Positions 11,543 to 22,470 of a DNA stretch of 64,000 nt are shown piece after piece. Origin of the DNA: Diogma glabrata. Taxonomy: Eukaryota > Arthropoda > Insecta > Diptera > Cylindrotomidae. A program made the translations under genes and the position numbers. The stretch lies in the NCBI GenBank assembly GCA_963693315.1, contig OY856188.1, forward strand, positions 151,617,536-151,681,535, given 5' to 3'. The notes beneath the pieces are model-generated. The model had not been told where the DNA came from. It saw only the letters and a list, made by a program, of their open reading frames with translations, and made no database searches. Position 1 is the stretch's first letter; each line of letters opens with the position of its first letter.

Positions 11543-12268
11543 AGCTAACTACTACTTTACTATAATTTAGATAAAGGTATGTAACACAAGTAAAATTTCA
11601 GCTTTTATAGCTTATAATAATTTAATTGAATCGTTTTCATTAATTCGTAATTTATGATTTAGATTTATTTTGTTAATGTTTATGATCAGACTTGAACAAC
11701 TTAAGACGATTGTTATGAACAATTTTAACTTTACGACCAATTCGTATTGAACTATTTTCGTTTGAAACAATTTCTAGAATTTCATATGGGCCAGACCAAA
11801 TAGATTGTAATTTATTGGTTCTTTGCTCATTTTTTAGAAACACTAAATCTCCGACTTTAAAAGAAATTATTTTATTAGAACGATCATAGTATTCCTTAGA
11901 CTTTTGTTTAGTAGACAGAAGGTTTTGTCTCGCAATTTGGAAGGATCGTTGCATACGGAATTTTAAATCAGTTAGATAATCTTCATAATTATATACAATG
12001 TCGATATCTTTTTGGATAGAAGATGGAAGATTTGGTTTATAAGAGTATAAAAGTTCATGAGGCATGAAGCCTGTTGAAGAATGTGGTGTGGTATTATACG
12101 CAAATGTTGCATACGGAAGCCACATGTCCCAATTCGTAGGATCGTTGGATGAAAAATTTCGGAAATATTCACCTAGGGTCTTGTGAGATCGTTCAAGAGC
12201 CCCATTGGTTTGCGGATGATACGCTGTGGAATTGAATTTCTTAATATGAAATAACTTACACAAATTTA
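11543..12268 (-). repeat. 726-bp gypsy fragment, first tandem copy
   Basis: This is identical apart from a few bases to 12269-12994. It contains an integrase C-terminal frame plus about 130 bp of 3' untranslated sequence. The junction at 12268/12269 joins the upstream integrase frame directly to the downstream 3' sequence, so it is a simple head-to-tail duplication. Confidence 0.9.
11673..12263 (-). pseudogene. Ty3/gypsy integrase C-terminal fragment, copy a
   Basis: About 196 residues of integrase. HPQTNGALER contains the third catalytic acidic residue (E) of the D,D35E core, and WSGPYEI near the end is the GPY/F module. The HHCC zinc domain and the first two catalytic aspartates are missing. 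The frame starts at the duplication junction without a true start codon and ends at a normal stop, so it is the 3' end of a pol ORF, not a gene in its own right. Confidence 0.9.
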
Positions 12269-12994
12269 AGCTAACTACTACTTTACTATAATTTAGATAA
12301 AGGTATGTAACACAAGTAAAATTTCAGCTTTTATAGCTTATAATAATTTAATTGAATCGTTTTCTTTTATTCGTAATTTATGATTTAGATTTATTTTGTT
12401 AATGTTTATGATCAGACTTGAACAACTTAAGACGATTGTTATGAACAATTTTAACTTTACGACCAATTCGTATTGAACTATTTTCGTTTGAAACAATTTC
12501 TAGAATTTCATATGGGCCAGACCAAATAGATTGTAATTTATTGGTTCTTTGCTCATTTTTTAGAAACACTAAATCTCCGACTTTAAAAGAAATTATTTTA
12601 TTAGAACGATCATAGTATTCCTTAGACTTTTGTTTAGTAGACAGAAGGTTTTGTCTCGCAATTTGGAAGGATCGTTGCATACGGAATTTTAAATCAGTTA
12701 GATAATCTTCATAATTATATACAATGTCGATATCTTTTTGGATAGAAGATGGAAGATTTGGTTTATAAGAGTATAAAAGTTCATGAGGCATGAAGCCTGT
12801 TGAAGAATGTGGTGTGGTATTATACGCAAATGTTGCATACGGAAGCCACATGTCCCAATTCGTAGGATCGTTGGATGAAAAATTTCGGAAATATTCACCT
12901 AGGGTCTTGTGAGATCGTTCAAGAGCCCCATTGGTTTGCGGATGATACGCTGTGGAATTGAATTTCTTAATATGAAATAACTTACACAAATTTA
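12269..12994 (-). repeat. 726-bp gypsy fragment, second tandem copy
   Basis: Direct repeat of 11543-12268. Polymerase-B arm sequence starts right after it at about 12997. Confidence 0.9.
12399..12989 (-). pseudogene. Ty3/gypsy integrase C-terminal fragment, copy b
   Basis: The protein is identical to copy a (11673-12263), with the same HPQTNGALER and GPY/F motifs and the same truncation. Complete identity of the 196 residues argues that the duplication is recent. Confidence 0.9.
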
Positions 12995-12996
12995 AG

Positions 12997-13118
12997 TTTA
13001 GTACTACAATAAAGTTAATGAATGATATTACGCAAAAATCGTAATAAAATGTTGTATTATTTAATTTTCTTTTGATGTTATTGTTATGTTTGGACCATGT
13101 GTGAAATATTTTTAATTA
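12997..13118. repeat. Partial B block, copy 2 left arm
   Basis: This matches the end of block B (about 966-1101) and adjoins the polymerase 3' end. The remainder of this arm, about 1.6 kb compared with the right arm, is missing. Confidence 0.75.
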
Positions 13119-14521
13119 TTAATTGTTATTTGTTTTTGTTGTAAACATAAAGTCAACTAATTTTTTTAGATGAAATTTTTCATCTATATCGTTTTTTATG
13201 TCTTCATAAAAGTCATTTGTTTTAATCTCATATATTAACGAGTCAGTATCTGTATACAATAAAGCAGCGTTGTCTTTATACTTAGATTTAATATAGTTGT
13301 AATGGAAGTCATACATCAGTGTTTTTGAAATTTCAAAACGCTAAATCCTACATAAATTGGTTTGTTGTACAATATCGATAGTCGATTCATCTGAATTACT
13401 ACAAGATCTTCTTTAAAAACCGAAGATGAATGAAAATTCGGTTTACTAATTAGTCGGTTAGCACCGAACTTATTATTAATATTTCCCCAATGTGTTAAAA
13501 GTTGAATATCTTTTCGTTTAGCTACATTTTCAAGAGTCTTTCCAAATACGCTATTGTTCATCAACTTATAAAAGTCTTTATCAAATGCATTTTGAGCTTG
13601 AGATCGAAGATTTGTGTTTAGATCGATATACGGTTTAAGCCAAGGTGTTTGATTAAATTTGAGTATTCTATATGTTTTGGTTAATAGCAAACCTTCTACT
13701 AAACATTGTTTTAAATTTTTTTGATGAATTACATAGTTCCTTTATATAACCAATATCGTCCGTGTCATTTATTTGCAGAATATCAATTTGAATTTCATTA
13801 GAACTTAGGCATTTAAAATTCGAAACTGGAAGATGTTGACTCATTGCCCAACCATATAGATTATTAGCATCTAAGTAAATAATAAATCTTGAATCTAACA
13901 ATTCATTATATGTTTTTATATATATATATGATTGGCTCTTGCATAACGCTTTGAGCATTGAGCTAATCCGCCTCGAACCCTACTGTTGATAATATTTATC
14001 ATATCAATATCTGTCAAAAAATCCAATTTCACTTTTGTAAACTTCAACATAGCATCCCAGCTTAGACCTGGAGCTGTGAAATAGTATGCAGGGTCAAGAT
14101 CATATGTATTCAAACAAAAGTTTCTAAAGTTTTCAAAAATATCTGCTAATTTAAAAGTATTCCAAACAGTTTTTGCATGGATGAATTGTTCGCTTGTTAT
14201 ATCAGTATTATTAAGCTTATTGAAAAAACTAGATGGTGGTGGTAAACTAGTTTCATTAAACTTCTCGAGACTATCAAGATAATCATAAGGAAAAATATCT
14301 TTCGTTTTAAACTCATTTAAAACTCGAAAAGCTTTCTTTACCTCTTTAAATTGATCATCTGTAAGATTGGTTGCTAATTTATCAATACTTGAGGCCATAA
14401 ATTTGAAAGAATCAATAAATCTGAGTTTAATTTTTTTATCTTCATCAATTTTGATACGTTTAGTGAAAGAAATATATCGCTTTGTTCTGTGCAATAAGTT
14501 CATAAATACTAGATTAATCAA
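13119..14521 (-). pseudogene. Protein-primed DNA polymerase B (Polinton type), broken, copy 2
   Basis: This has the same order as copy 1. The N-terminal part is at 13916-14521 and here is not split by the MITE. The motif A segment (YLDANNLYGWAMSQ) is at 13668-13958, motif B (KLMNNSVFGKTLEN) at 13316-13690 and motif C (YTDTDSL) at 13119-13316. It shares with copy 1 the TA-run frame change near 13917-13927 and the missing segment between motifs A and B. It has one further frame change near 13330. The C-terminus is truncated just past motif C. It is non-functional. Confidence 0.85.
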
Positions 14522-14639
14522 TAATCATACGTTTCCCACATTTATCATATGAATCCCTTAAAGTATTTGTACTTTCCCTTTCTAACAAATGGATAGTTGT
14601 TGTAGACAGTAAACAAAAACTAAAGTATGTAGTTGTTAA
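14522..14639. other. Palindrome-centre spacer, copy 2
   Basis: This counterpart of 8690-8805 lacks the 523-bp insertion found in copy 1. It leads directly into the inverted polymerase segment. Confidence 0.7.
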
Positions 14640-15113
14640 ATGGTATTTGATAAAGACTTTTATAAGTTGATGAACAATAGCGTATTTGGAAAGACTCTTG
14701 AAAATGTAGCTAAACGAAAAGATATTCAACTTTTAACACATTGGGGAAATATTAATAATAAGTTCGGTGCTAACCGACTAATTAGTAAACCGAATTTTCA
14801 TTCATCTTCGGTTTTTAAAGAAGATCTTGTAGTAATTCAGATGAATCGACTATCGATATTGTACAACAAACCAATTTATGTAGGATTTAGCGTTTTAGAA
14901 ATTTCAAAAACACTGATGTATGACTTCCATTACAACTATATTAAATCTAAGTATAAAGACAACGCTGCTTTATTGTATACAGATACTGACTCGTTAATAT
15001 ATGAGATTAAAACAAATGACTTTTTTGAAGACATAAAAAACGATATAGATGAAAAATTTCATCTAAAAAAATTAGATGACTTTATGTTTACAACAAAAAC
15101 AAATAACAATTAA
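14640..15113 (+). pseudogene. Polymerase B C-terminal half, copy 2 right arm (inverted)
   Basis: The frame carries KLMNNSVFGKTLEN and YTDTDSL and ends at TAA 15111-15113. It mirrors 13119-13600. The variant VVIQMN and the CTCTTG spelling are shared with the opposite arm of the same copy. Motif A and the N-terminus are missing. Confidence 0.85.
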
Positions 15114-16846
15114 TAATTAAAAATAATTCGCACATGGTCCAAACATAACAACAACATCAGAAGAAAATTAAATAATACAACATTTTATTACGATTGTTGC
15201 ATAATCTCTTTCATTGACTTCGTTGTAGTATTCAGTTCATCTATGGCAAACAATAAAAAATCTACATTCTACACTTTACGATATTTCATCACAAATATTG
15301 TATAATAACACTACGAAAATTTTTTGATGATGTCAGACATCTAATTAATAATTATCGTTATCTTCTTTCCATGACGTCATGAATGTTGCCAAACGTATAC
15401 TATTTTTACTCCATCGTGTGAGATCACACAAAAACTAGCAATAAAATCTCATTAGCATACAAAAAGGCAAACACAGTAATACAACAATAACAATCTATAT
15501 ATTATTATATTTCATATTTCATCATGAATATTATATGGCTAGATAAATAACTAAACTCATACATTGTAGTATTCTGATTATCTGGTGATTATTTTCTTTT
15601 ACTCAATTTTTATGACGTCACACATTAATAAATATAGAACACAAGTCAAACATGCATGAAACAGTAAAAACAACAAAACCTACTTTTATTTCAATGTTAT
15701 ATTCTTGATTTTATATAATCGAAATCAGAAAAACACATACATCATTCTGAATTTCAAATTCCTAATATCAGTAGAATTTCTTTATTGAAATATTTGTATT
15801 AACATGTTTCATCTTGTCTTGTAATATCTTTTATACTACTTTTCTTAAATCTTTTTCTTGATGTATGATGTCATAAATAATTAGACATCGTAGTATTCAG
15901 ATTATCTCTACCCAATAATTACAAATAAAAAACTTACAAACAATAAAATTGGTGTGTTAACCCAAGAACTGTAAGCAATTATTTTATATCTTATTTTAAA
16001 ACGATTGTTTTGTGATGTCATCAACCACGTCATTCATGTTGTTGATATCGATTAGGTCAAACTCATGCATCAAAAAACAAAAAAATTAGATGACTTTATG
16101 TTTACAACAAAAACAAATAACAATTAATAATTAAAAATATTTCACACATGGTCCAAACATAACAATAAAATCAAAAGAAAATTAAATAATACAACATTTT
16201 ATTACGATTTTTGCGTAATATCATTCATTAACTTTACTGTAGTATTCAGTTTATCTATGGCAAACAATAAAAAATCTACATTCTACACTCTACGATATTT
16301 CATCACAAATATTGTATAATTACCTATATCGTAGTATTCGGATTGTCTGCTGATGTCATGCATGTCTGAAGTAATACAACAGTGGAGTGCAAGTAATAAT
16401 TATCGCATTCTCTTTTAAAACTTTTTGATGACGTCAGACATCTAATTAATAATTATCATTATCTTCTTTCCATGACGTCATGAATGTTGCCAAACGTATA
16501 CTATTTTTCCTCCATCGTGTGAGATCACACAAAAACTAGCAAAAAAAATTTCATTAGCATACAAAAAGGCAAACACAGTAATACAACACTAACAATCTAT
16601 ATATTATTTTATTTCATATTTCATCATGAATATTATATGGTTAGATAAATAACTAAACTCATACATTGTAGTATTCTGATTATCTGGTGACGTCATACAT
16701 GTCTAGAATACATCATAGTAGTGTAAGTAATAATTCATCTCTTTTAACACTCTTTGATGACGTGATGAATCTAATTATTAATTATCGTATTCTGTTTGCA
16801 CGCTCTTTCGTGACGTCATAAATACGATTTTGGTCGACTTTTAGTT
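15114..16846. repeat. Right inverted arm of polymerase-B element, copy 2
   Basis: It has the same block order as 9791-11534: shortened B, A, B, partial A, terminal segment. TGACGTCA motifs are again frequent; one terminal motif has changed to TGACGTGA near 16758. Homology to copy 1 ends at 16846. Confidence 0.8.
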
Positions 16847-17400
16847 TCATACAAATTTTGTATGGAAAAACGGGCTTGAACTCTTATAGCTATACTACTA
16901 ACGCAGTTTAAGTTTCCCAGCAGCTAGTTTATTTCTCATATAATACTATTTTGGTCGCTGTTTAATTTACGTCCCTCGAGTTACATGAAGTTTAGATGTA
17001 TCTTGAATAGTAAATAACTTAAGGATGATATAAATTGTCAATTTTAACAGTGAACTTAGACTTAAATTCAGGTTTTCCAGCTGTTAAGGTAGTCAAAGTG
17101 ATTCAACTGTTTGAATAATTATTCCTTAAAGTAGTATAATATTCATACTATTTTTGTTTCTTCTTTCTTCTGATATTACGGTTGTTAACTAGCGATGAAT
17201 TGCTCAATATTGCTTCCACTTTTTTCATTTTTTGTTTAATTATTCATCTCATTAAATTGCGAAATTAACAATCCGTTTTACTAACATAAGAGTATCACTA
17301 TATGTGTTATTATGGTTTTCCATATTATTCACTGTTTGTGTGCTTTTGTCACTTTTGAATTAAAATTGAATTAAATTTGTTACTATAAAGAAGTTTATAT
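16847..17400. other. AT-rich sequence, no feature recognised
   Basis: It contains a short palindrome (CATACAAATTTTGTATG near 16848) just after the element border. Otherwise there is no ORF or repeat I can support. Confidence 0.5.
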
Positions 17401-17457
17401 CAGTGGCGTAGCCAGAATTTTCCATTGGGGGGGTCAAGGATTATTTTATAAGACATA

Positions 17458-17706
17458 GGGCCGGTTGTACAATAGCAGTTTAGCTAAAGCTTAGTAGAAC
17501 CCGATAGGAGCTTAGGTTAGGTTACAAGTTAGGTTAGTTTCTTGAACCGCACTTGAACCAACAAAATTGGAAGCTCAACTTGAACCCTGGCTTAAGCTCA
17601 TACTCGCGACTAAACCGCAATTGTTCAACGCGTAACTGAACAGAATATCAGGTTGAGCATAATTTCAGCTTAAACCTCGTCTGAACTGCAATTATACAAC
17701 CGGCCC
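17458..17706. mobile_element. 249-bp MITE with GGGCCGGTTGTA ends
   Basis: The left end GGGCCGGTTGTACAATAGCA and the right end read inward GGGCCGGTTGTATAATTGCA form terminal inverted repeats of about 30 bp, imperfect further in. It is non-coding. It interrupts sequence starting CAGTGGCGTAGCCAG (17401), a string I associate with other dispersed arthropod repeats. GGGCC-type ends would suit a PIF/Harbinger MITE, but a 3-bp duplication is not clear. Confidence 0.75.
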
Positions 17707-18284
17707 TTAATAGTTTAACCCAATAAACCAATTAATTAGTTTTATTAATAATTCATTACAAAAATATATACTTTATTTTAATGTTTCCTTAATTTTAATT
17801 TTTTTAATTAGTGATTTGTTAAAAAATAGATTAATGATTATTTTTAACTATCTTAAATTATTTTACATTAAATAATTAATTTTAAAGAAAAAGATTTCTT
17901 ACCTTGTAAACTATGTAAAATCTAAATCTATTTGTAAAATTTAAAGACGCAAGAACACAACTTCGCTCTTCAAATTGAAATTAACACTGAGCAATAAATG
18001 TTTTGAGTAACGAAAAAAAAGTAGCTGATTCGATCAAATAAGAAATTTAAAATAAAAAGAATACCAGTGCGTCTATTCCTGCATTTCCCTGGGAATTGGG
18101 AATTGAGAAAAAAGTGCAGTAAATGAAATAAAGGAAAATTTCTAATACGAAATTGTTATTTCCCGCGGCACGGAATACTAGTTATGAAAAAATTGCTGTA
18201 ATTTATTTCTCCATTTCTCCTATTTCACGATGTACAAGAATAGGGCTACATATGTACTCATAAAGAAAGAATAGTAGACAAAAT
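17707..18284. other. AT-rich sequence, no feature recognised
   Basis: No ORF, structured RNA or clear repeat seen. Confidence 0.5.
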
Positions 18285-18535
18285 AGTAGACCAGTGGGCA
18301 TGTGGAGTTTGCAAATCAAGGCGCTGCCGAGATTTGCATCCACATTAAGTCCAAAATAGCTTACGTCCGTGCATCATATACTATTTTTTATTAGCCGCAA
18401 GCAAAATATTTAAAAAACAATGTTTATTCTAAATTAAAATTATAAATTTGCATAAATTTTGAAATATAAATATGTGGAACAAGTTACCTTTGACATAATA
18501 TTTGTTATTTTTTCCAAATTATTGTGTCACTATTT
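18285..18535. repeat. Dispersed repeat, inverted copy of 39265-39510
   Basis: The sequence including CTCCACAT, TTTGCAAATC and GCTTACGTCC matches the reverse complement of 39265-39510 over about 240 bases with scattered differences. The two copies are 21 kb apart in opposite orientation. Confidence 0.75.
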
Positions 18536-18710
18536 TTTTTTTATTTAGCGTGTGGTTTTTTTTGTGACACATTAAAAATTAAACTTAAAATAGGTAGACT
18601 CTTCTATGAAATCTACCTAAAACAAAACATGGATACACATTAAATGAACTTACAATCGATTTGATTGCGCGTCTTTTAGTAAAACAAGTAAAAAGTAAAA
18701 TATTTGAACA

Positions 18711-19168
18711 TTAGATGTTTACATCGAGCGAGTCTATCAATGCTACTACATCGGGAGTGGCCAAATGGATGTCTGAGATGTCGCCATTGTACCGTCGAAT
18801 TGGACACACAGTTGCAATGTGTTTTATGGTTTGTTGTGGAGCGCGCCGTTACACTCAGGGGACTCTGAAATGCCCCACTTATAGAAAGAATCAGCACAAC
18901 GTCCATGATTCGTTCTCATCCGGTTAAGGTAGTCCAGGTATGACGTGGCAGATCGAAACCAGGTTGGGTAGAAGTCGGGTTAGTAATAGAAAGGCCAGTT
19001 GTGTTGTAATGATGCCAGGAGGTGTCCCAGGCATCCAAGATATTAAAATTAGTTGCCAGCAGGTTGCTGGCAGTTTTATGTGGATGCTTTCTTGACTTCA
19101 ATCGACAACGATTGTAGTCATCGTAATATAGGGTAACGAGAGGCGGTAACATGATGTTGTTGGTTACC
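18711..19168 (-). pseudogene. Non-LTR retrotransposon ORF2 C-terminal end, frameshifted
   Basis: Read on the minus strand, the end of a non-LTR polyprotein is recognisable: NRCRLKSRKHPH, then PRHTWTTL, a frame change, then RTNHGRCADSFYKWG, and finally CPIRRYNGDISDIHL and SLDVNI before a stop at 18711-18713. The HGRC..S.YKWG block with a later C-P pair is typical of the cysteine-containing tail of Jockey/R1-group elements. At least two frame changes and an internal stop break it. It abuts, head to head, the endonuclease fragment beginning near 19174, probably because of a truncation junction. Confidence 0.7.
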
Positions 19169-19173
19169 TTTTT

Positions 19174-20820
19174 ATGTTCACGCATGAGAGCATGATTATA
19201 GATCAGCCTACCAGAGTGCCTGACATTCCTGGACAAAATGGTAATTTACTTGATTTGTTTTTAACAAATGACCCTTATCTGGTACAATTTAAAGTATCAG
19301 AACCTTTAGGTGGTTCAGATCATAATTTGATCTCTACTCAGTTAAATTTACCTGGGAACGTAATTGTCTTACTTGTTAAGACCCTAACATAGCTGTGTTA
19401 AATTTTTCGGAGGCTATTGTTGAGGGTATGCAGAGTTTTATTCCCAATAGATTAACCGTTCCTAAGACTGATCTATGGTTTTCCAAAAAATGCAAAAAGG
19501 CAATTAAAATTAAGAAAAAGGCATTTCAAAAATTTAATCAAAACAAAACTATTGAAAACCTTAGACAGTACCGAATTGAGAGAAATATATGTAGAAAACT
19601 AATAGAGGCAGAAAACAATCTCTTTAATAGGAAAAAAGCATCTAAATTTTCTAAACACCGTACTGGTTCACGGAATTTCTACAAAGCGGTTAAGGCTGTT
19701 CAAGGCAATTTTTGTAAGTCTTCTCTACCTCCCCTAATTGATAGAGATATGCCGGTCATTGACCCAAAAGAAAAAGCTAACCTTCTGGGAAATTATTTTT
19801 GTAAAAATTCTACACTAAAAGAACTCAATTTCTTACCTAAGCCAATTCCTAGAGTTTCGCACAACATGATGCGCATAATTTTTTGTAAAAACATCATTCG
19901 AAAAATACTTTTACAAATCAATACTAATTAAGCTTCTGGACCAGATCGTATTCCTCCAATTATTTTGAAAACCTTTGCTAGGCAGTTAGCACAAATCCTC
20001 ACTAAAAATTTTTATTTGTCATATAAGAAAGGAGTTTTTCCCGAAATTTGGAAAATAGCAAGCGTACGACCCGTTCAATTCAAATTACAAACCCATTTCA
20101 ATTTTATCGGTTGTTTCTAAAATTTTTGAGAAATGCATTAATTTTAATATAATGAGGTTCTTAGAGTCTTCCAAAATACTAAATGAAAGACAATACGGGT
20201 TTGGAAAAGGAAGAGCGACAGGAGATTTATTTCCTTTTTTCACTAATGTGTGGAACAAGTCGCTTGAAAATCATGGTGAGACTTTCGGTGTTACTCTTGA
20301 TATTTCCAAAGCGTTTGATAAAGTTTGGCACAACAATATTACTTGCAAATTAAGATGTAAGCAACTTATATCTTGGATACAAAGCTTTATTTCTGAGCGG
20401 AAATTTCGGGTCAATGTTGATGGTGTTTCATCGGATGTCTTTTCAACTAATGAAGGAGTTCCTCAGGGTTCTGCTTTATCGCCAACTCTCTTTCTTATTT
20501 ATATTAACGATTTGTTGGATTCAACAATTAGTCCTATCCATAGTTGCTGTTGATAACACGTTTCATGTGTCTCATGAAAACCCTAAATTATATTCACCTT
20601 TAGCGCTTAATAACTGTAGATCAAATTTGATAGATTTATTAAACGATGACCTTAAAACGATTTTAGATTGGGGGCTCGCTAATAGTGTTGAATTCAATAC
20701 GAGTAAAACAGCTTGTCATTTTTCTAGATTATCCACCCCTAATCCGTTTCCATTAAAGTTGGACTCTAAAGATCTTGTAGAGATCAACTCAACTCTTACT
20801 AATGAGCTTGATTCTTTACT
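19174..20820 (+). pseudogene. Jockey-like non-LTR element: endonuclease end and reverse transcriptase, broken
   Basis: 19174-19390 encodes the end of an AP endonuclease (NLLDLFLTNDP, then GGSDHN with the catalytic D-H). 19395-19931 is the linker, with DPKEKANLLGNYF. 20152-20553 is the reverse transcriptase core, with RQYGFGKGRATGDLF, motif A LDISKAFDKVWH and motif B GVPQGSALSPTLF. The F-A-D-D catalytic box is destroyed by a frame change near 20535-20550, after which DLKTILDWGLANSVEFNTSK continues in another frame to about 20820. There an RTE element interrupts it. The matching C-terminal tail is at 37860-38129. Jockey or CR1 group; the clade is not certain. Confidence 0.8.
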
Positions 20821-21874
20821 CTCTCTCTCTCTCTGGCGTTTACATCCCATGGAGGGATTTTGCCGTCTGTGCAATCAGCTTCCAATCGTCTCGTTCCATG
20901 ACCAGTTGACCCCAGTTTCGACATCCTATATCACGAAGGTCTTGGATAATGTCATCACGCCAGCGTTGTCTAGGTCTTCCTCTTCGACGAACACCAGCTG
21001 GTTGTTGTTGGGACGCTTTTTTAATCATTCTATCTAATGGTGCCCTTTCTACATGACCAAACCATCTAATCCGGTTAGATTTAATGAATCCGATTACATC
21101 GCAGCCTCCAAGAAGCTGTCTGATTTCATGATTCATTCGGATTCTATACTGATTTTCAGCAACTTTACATGGACCATAAATTGTTCGTATGACTTTCCTC
21201 TCGAATGTTGATAAAATTCTACAATCGGAGGAAGTCAGTGTCCAGCTTTCGCTTCCAAAGGTAAGCAAAGGTCGAATTAATGCTTTGTAAAGTGTGAGTT
21301 TGCACGACTGCGAAAGATGTTTAGATCGCAAAAGTTTTGAGTATGCGTAGAAAACTCTGTATGCGGCTGAGACACGAGCTTTAATATCTGCCTGCATGTC
21401 ATTTGACGATGTTATTACAGACCCGAGGTATTTGAAGTTTTCCACACGTTCCACTTCATAGTCGCCAGTATTCAGATTGCCGGGAGGTTTATTCCTGGAT
21501 GTTGTTAATAGTTTAGTCTTGCCGGTGTTAATGCATAATCCAAGTCGTTTAGCATTTCTTTCAAGCCGAGAGAGACTATCCTTGATATCGCTTGTTCTAC
21601 GTCCGAGAAGCACAATATCATCTGCATAGCCAAGAATTTGACTAGATTTGTTAAATATACAGTTTTGTGTCTCAATGCGGCTTTTTCTTATCGCGTACTC
21701 AAGCGCCAAATTAAATAGTACGGGTGCGAGTGCATCACCTTGTCGAACACCTGATGTTATATCAAAAGAGTCAGAAACTGACCCTTCGATTACTATTCTA
21801 CAGTTTGATCCCGATGTTGTGAGTTTGCACAGAGAAACAAGTTTCTCTGGAATACCAAGGCATATGAGTGCAGA
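20821..21874 (-). CDS. RTE-like element ORF, second half (RT palm to C-terminus)
   Basis: About 344 codons ending at a stop at 20840-20842. It contains GVRQGDALAPVLFN (RT motif B), the intact catalytic YADDIVLLG, then IRWFGHVER and RRRGRPRQRW in the tail typical of RTE-like proteins. After the stop come about five bases and an (AG)n tail on the minus strand (20821-20833), like the simple-repeat 3' ends of RTE elements. The first half is 35450-37403, separated by the inserted LTR element. No stop or frameshift is visible in this half. Confidence 0.85.
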
Positions 21875-22470
21875 TGTAATGAAGCGCTTTCTTATTGGCG
21901 AACCAATGAGAAGGACATAGCAGGAAGCGTACCTAGCGAGATTGATTTTCAAGCCCCAAACTAGCTTCAGTCCATGGGAACGATAAAGTAACCCTGCTAC
22001 TTCAGCACAAATACAGACATGTACGCTATTCACGAAAATTTGCAGAAATGGAAAGAAATACAAGTGGAAAAACGAAGACTCTGGCGACCCCATTGGCGAA
22101 AGACCCACGATCAACACGTCCAACCCCTCCACAATCACTCTCAGACGCTCACACACTCACACTTCACGCATACTATCGTTCGCCCACACATTCACACTTC
22201 ACACATACCAACATTCACCCGGACATTCAATCACTGACTCGCCCTCTCACACACATTCCCACTTCTACATTAGACAGCAAAAAAAAAATAAAGGTAATAA
22301 AGCAAGTCCACTCACCCCATGATTAATCCTCCAGTCGTCCAAGTCCTTCGGCCTTAGCCCTCCATCAGTGATGATTCATCCAACAGGTATGGTATTACAA
22401 AAATAAATGTACGGATAATCCACTGGTGCGTGGTCAGTTCGGCAGCAATAGCAAACCAGTTGGTGTAAAT

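Noticed and set aside
21875..22156. N-terminal extension of the RTE second half (MCERLRVIVEGLDV...)
   Set aside because: This part lies in the LTR. The frame runs through by chance from the LTR into the interrupted RTE ORF, starting at 21874.
22019..22326. Two overlapping ORFs of 72 and 92 codons in the LTR (also at 30873-31180)
   Set aside because: Low-complexity CA-rich sequence with S, T, H and P composition; duplicated only because the LTR is duplicated.
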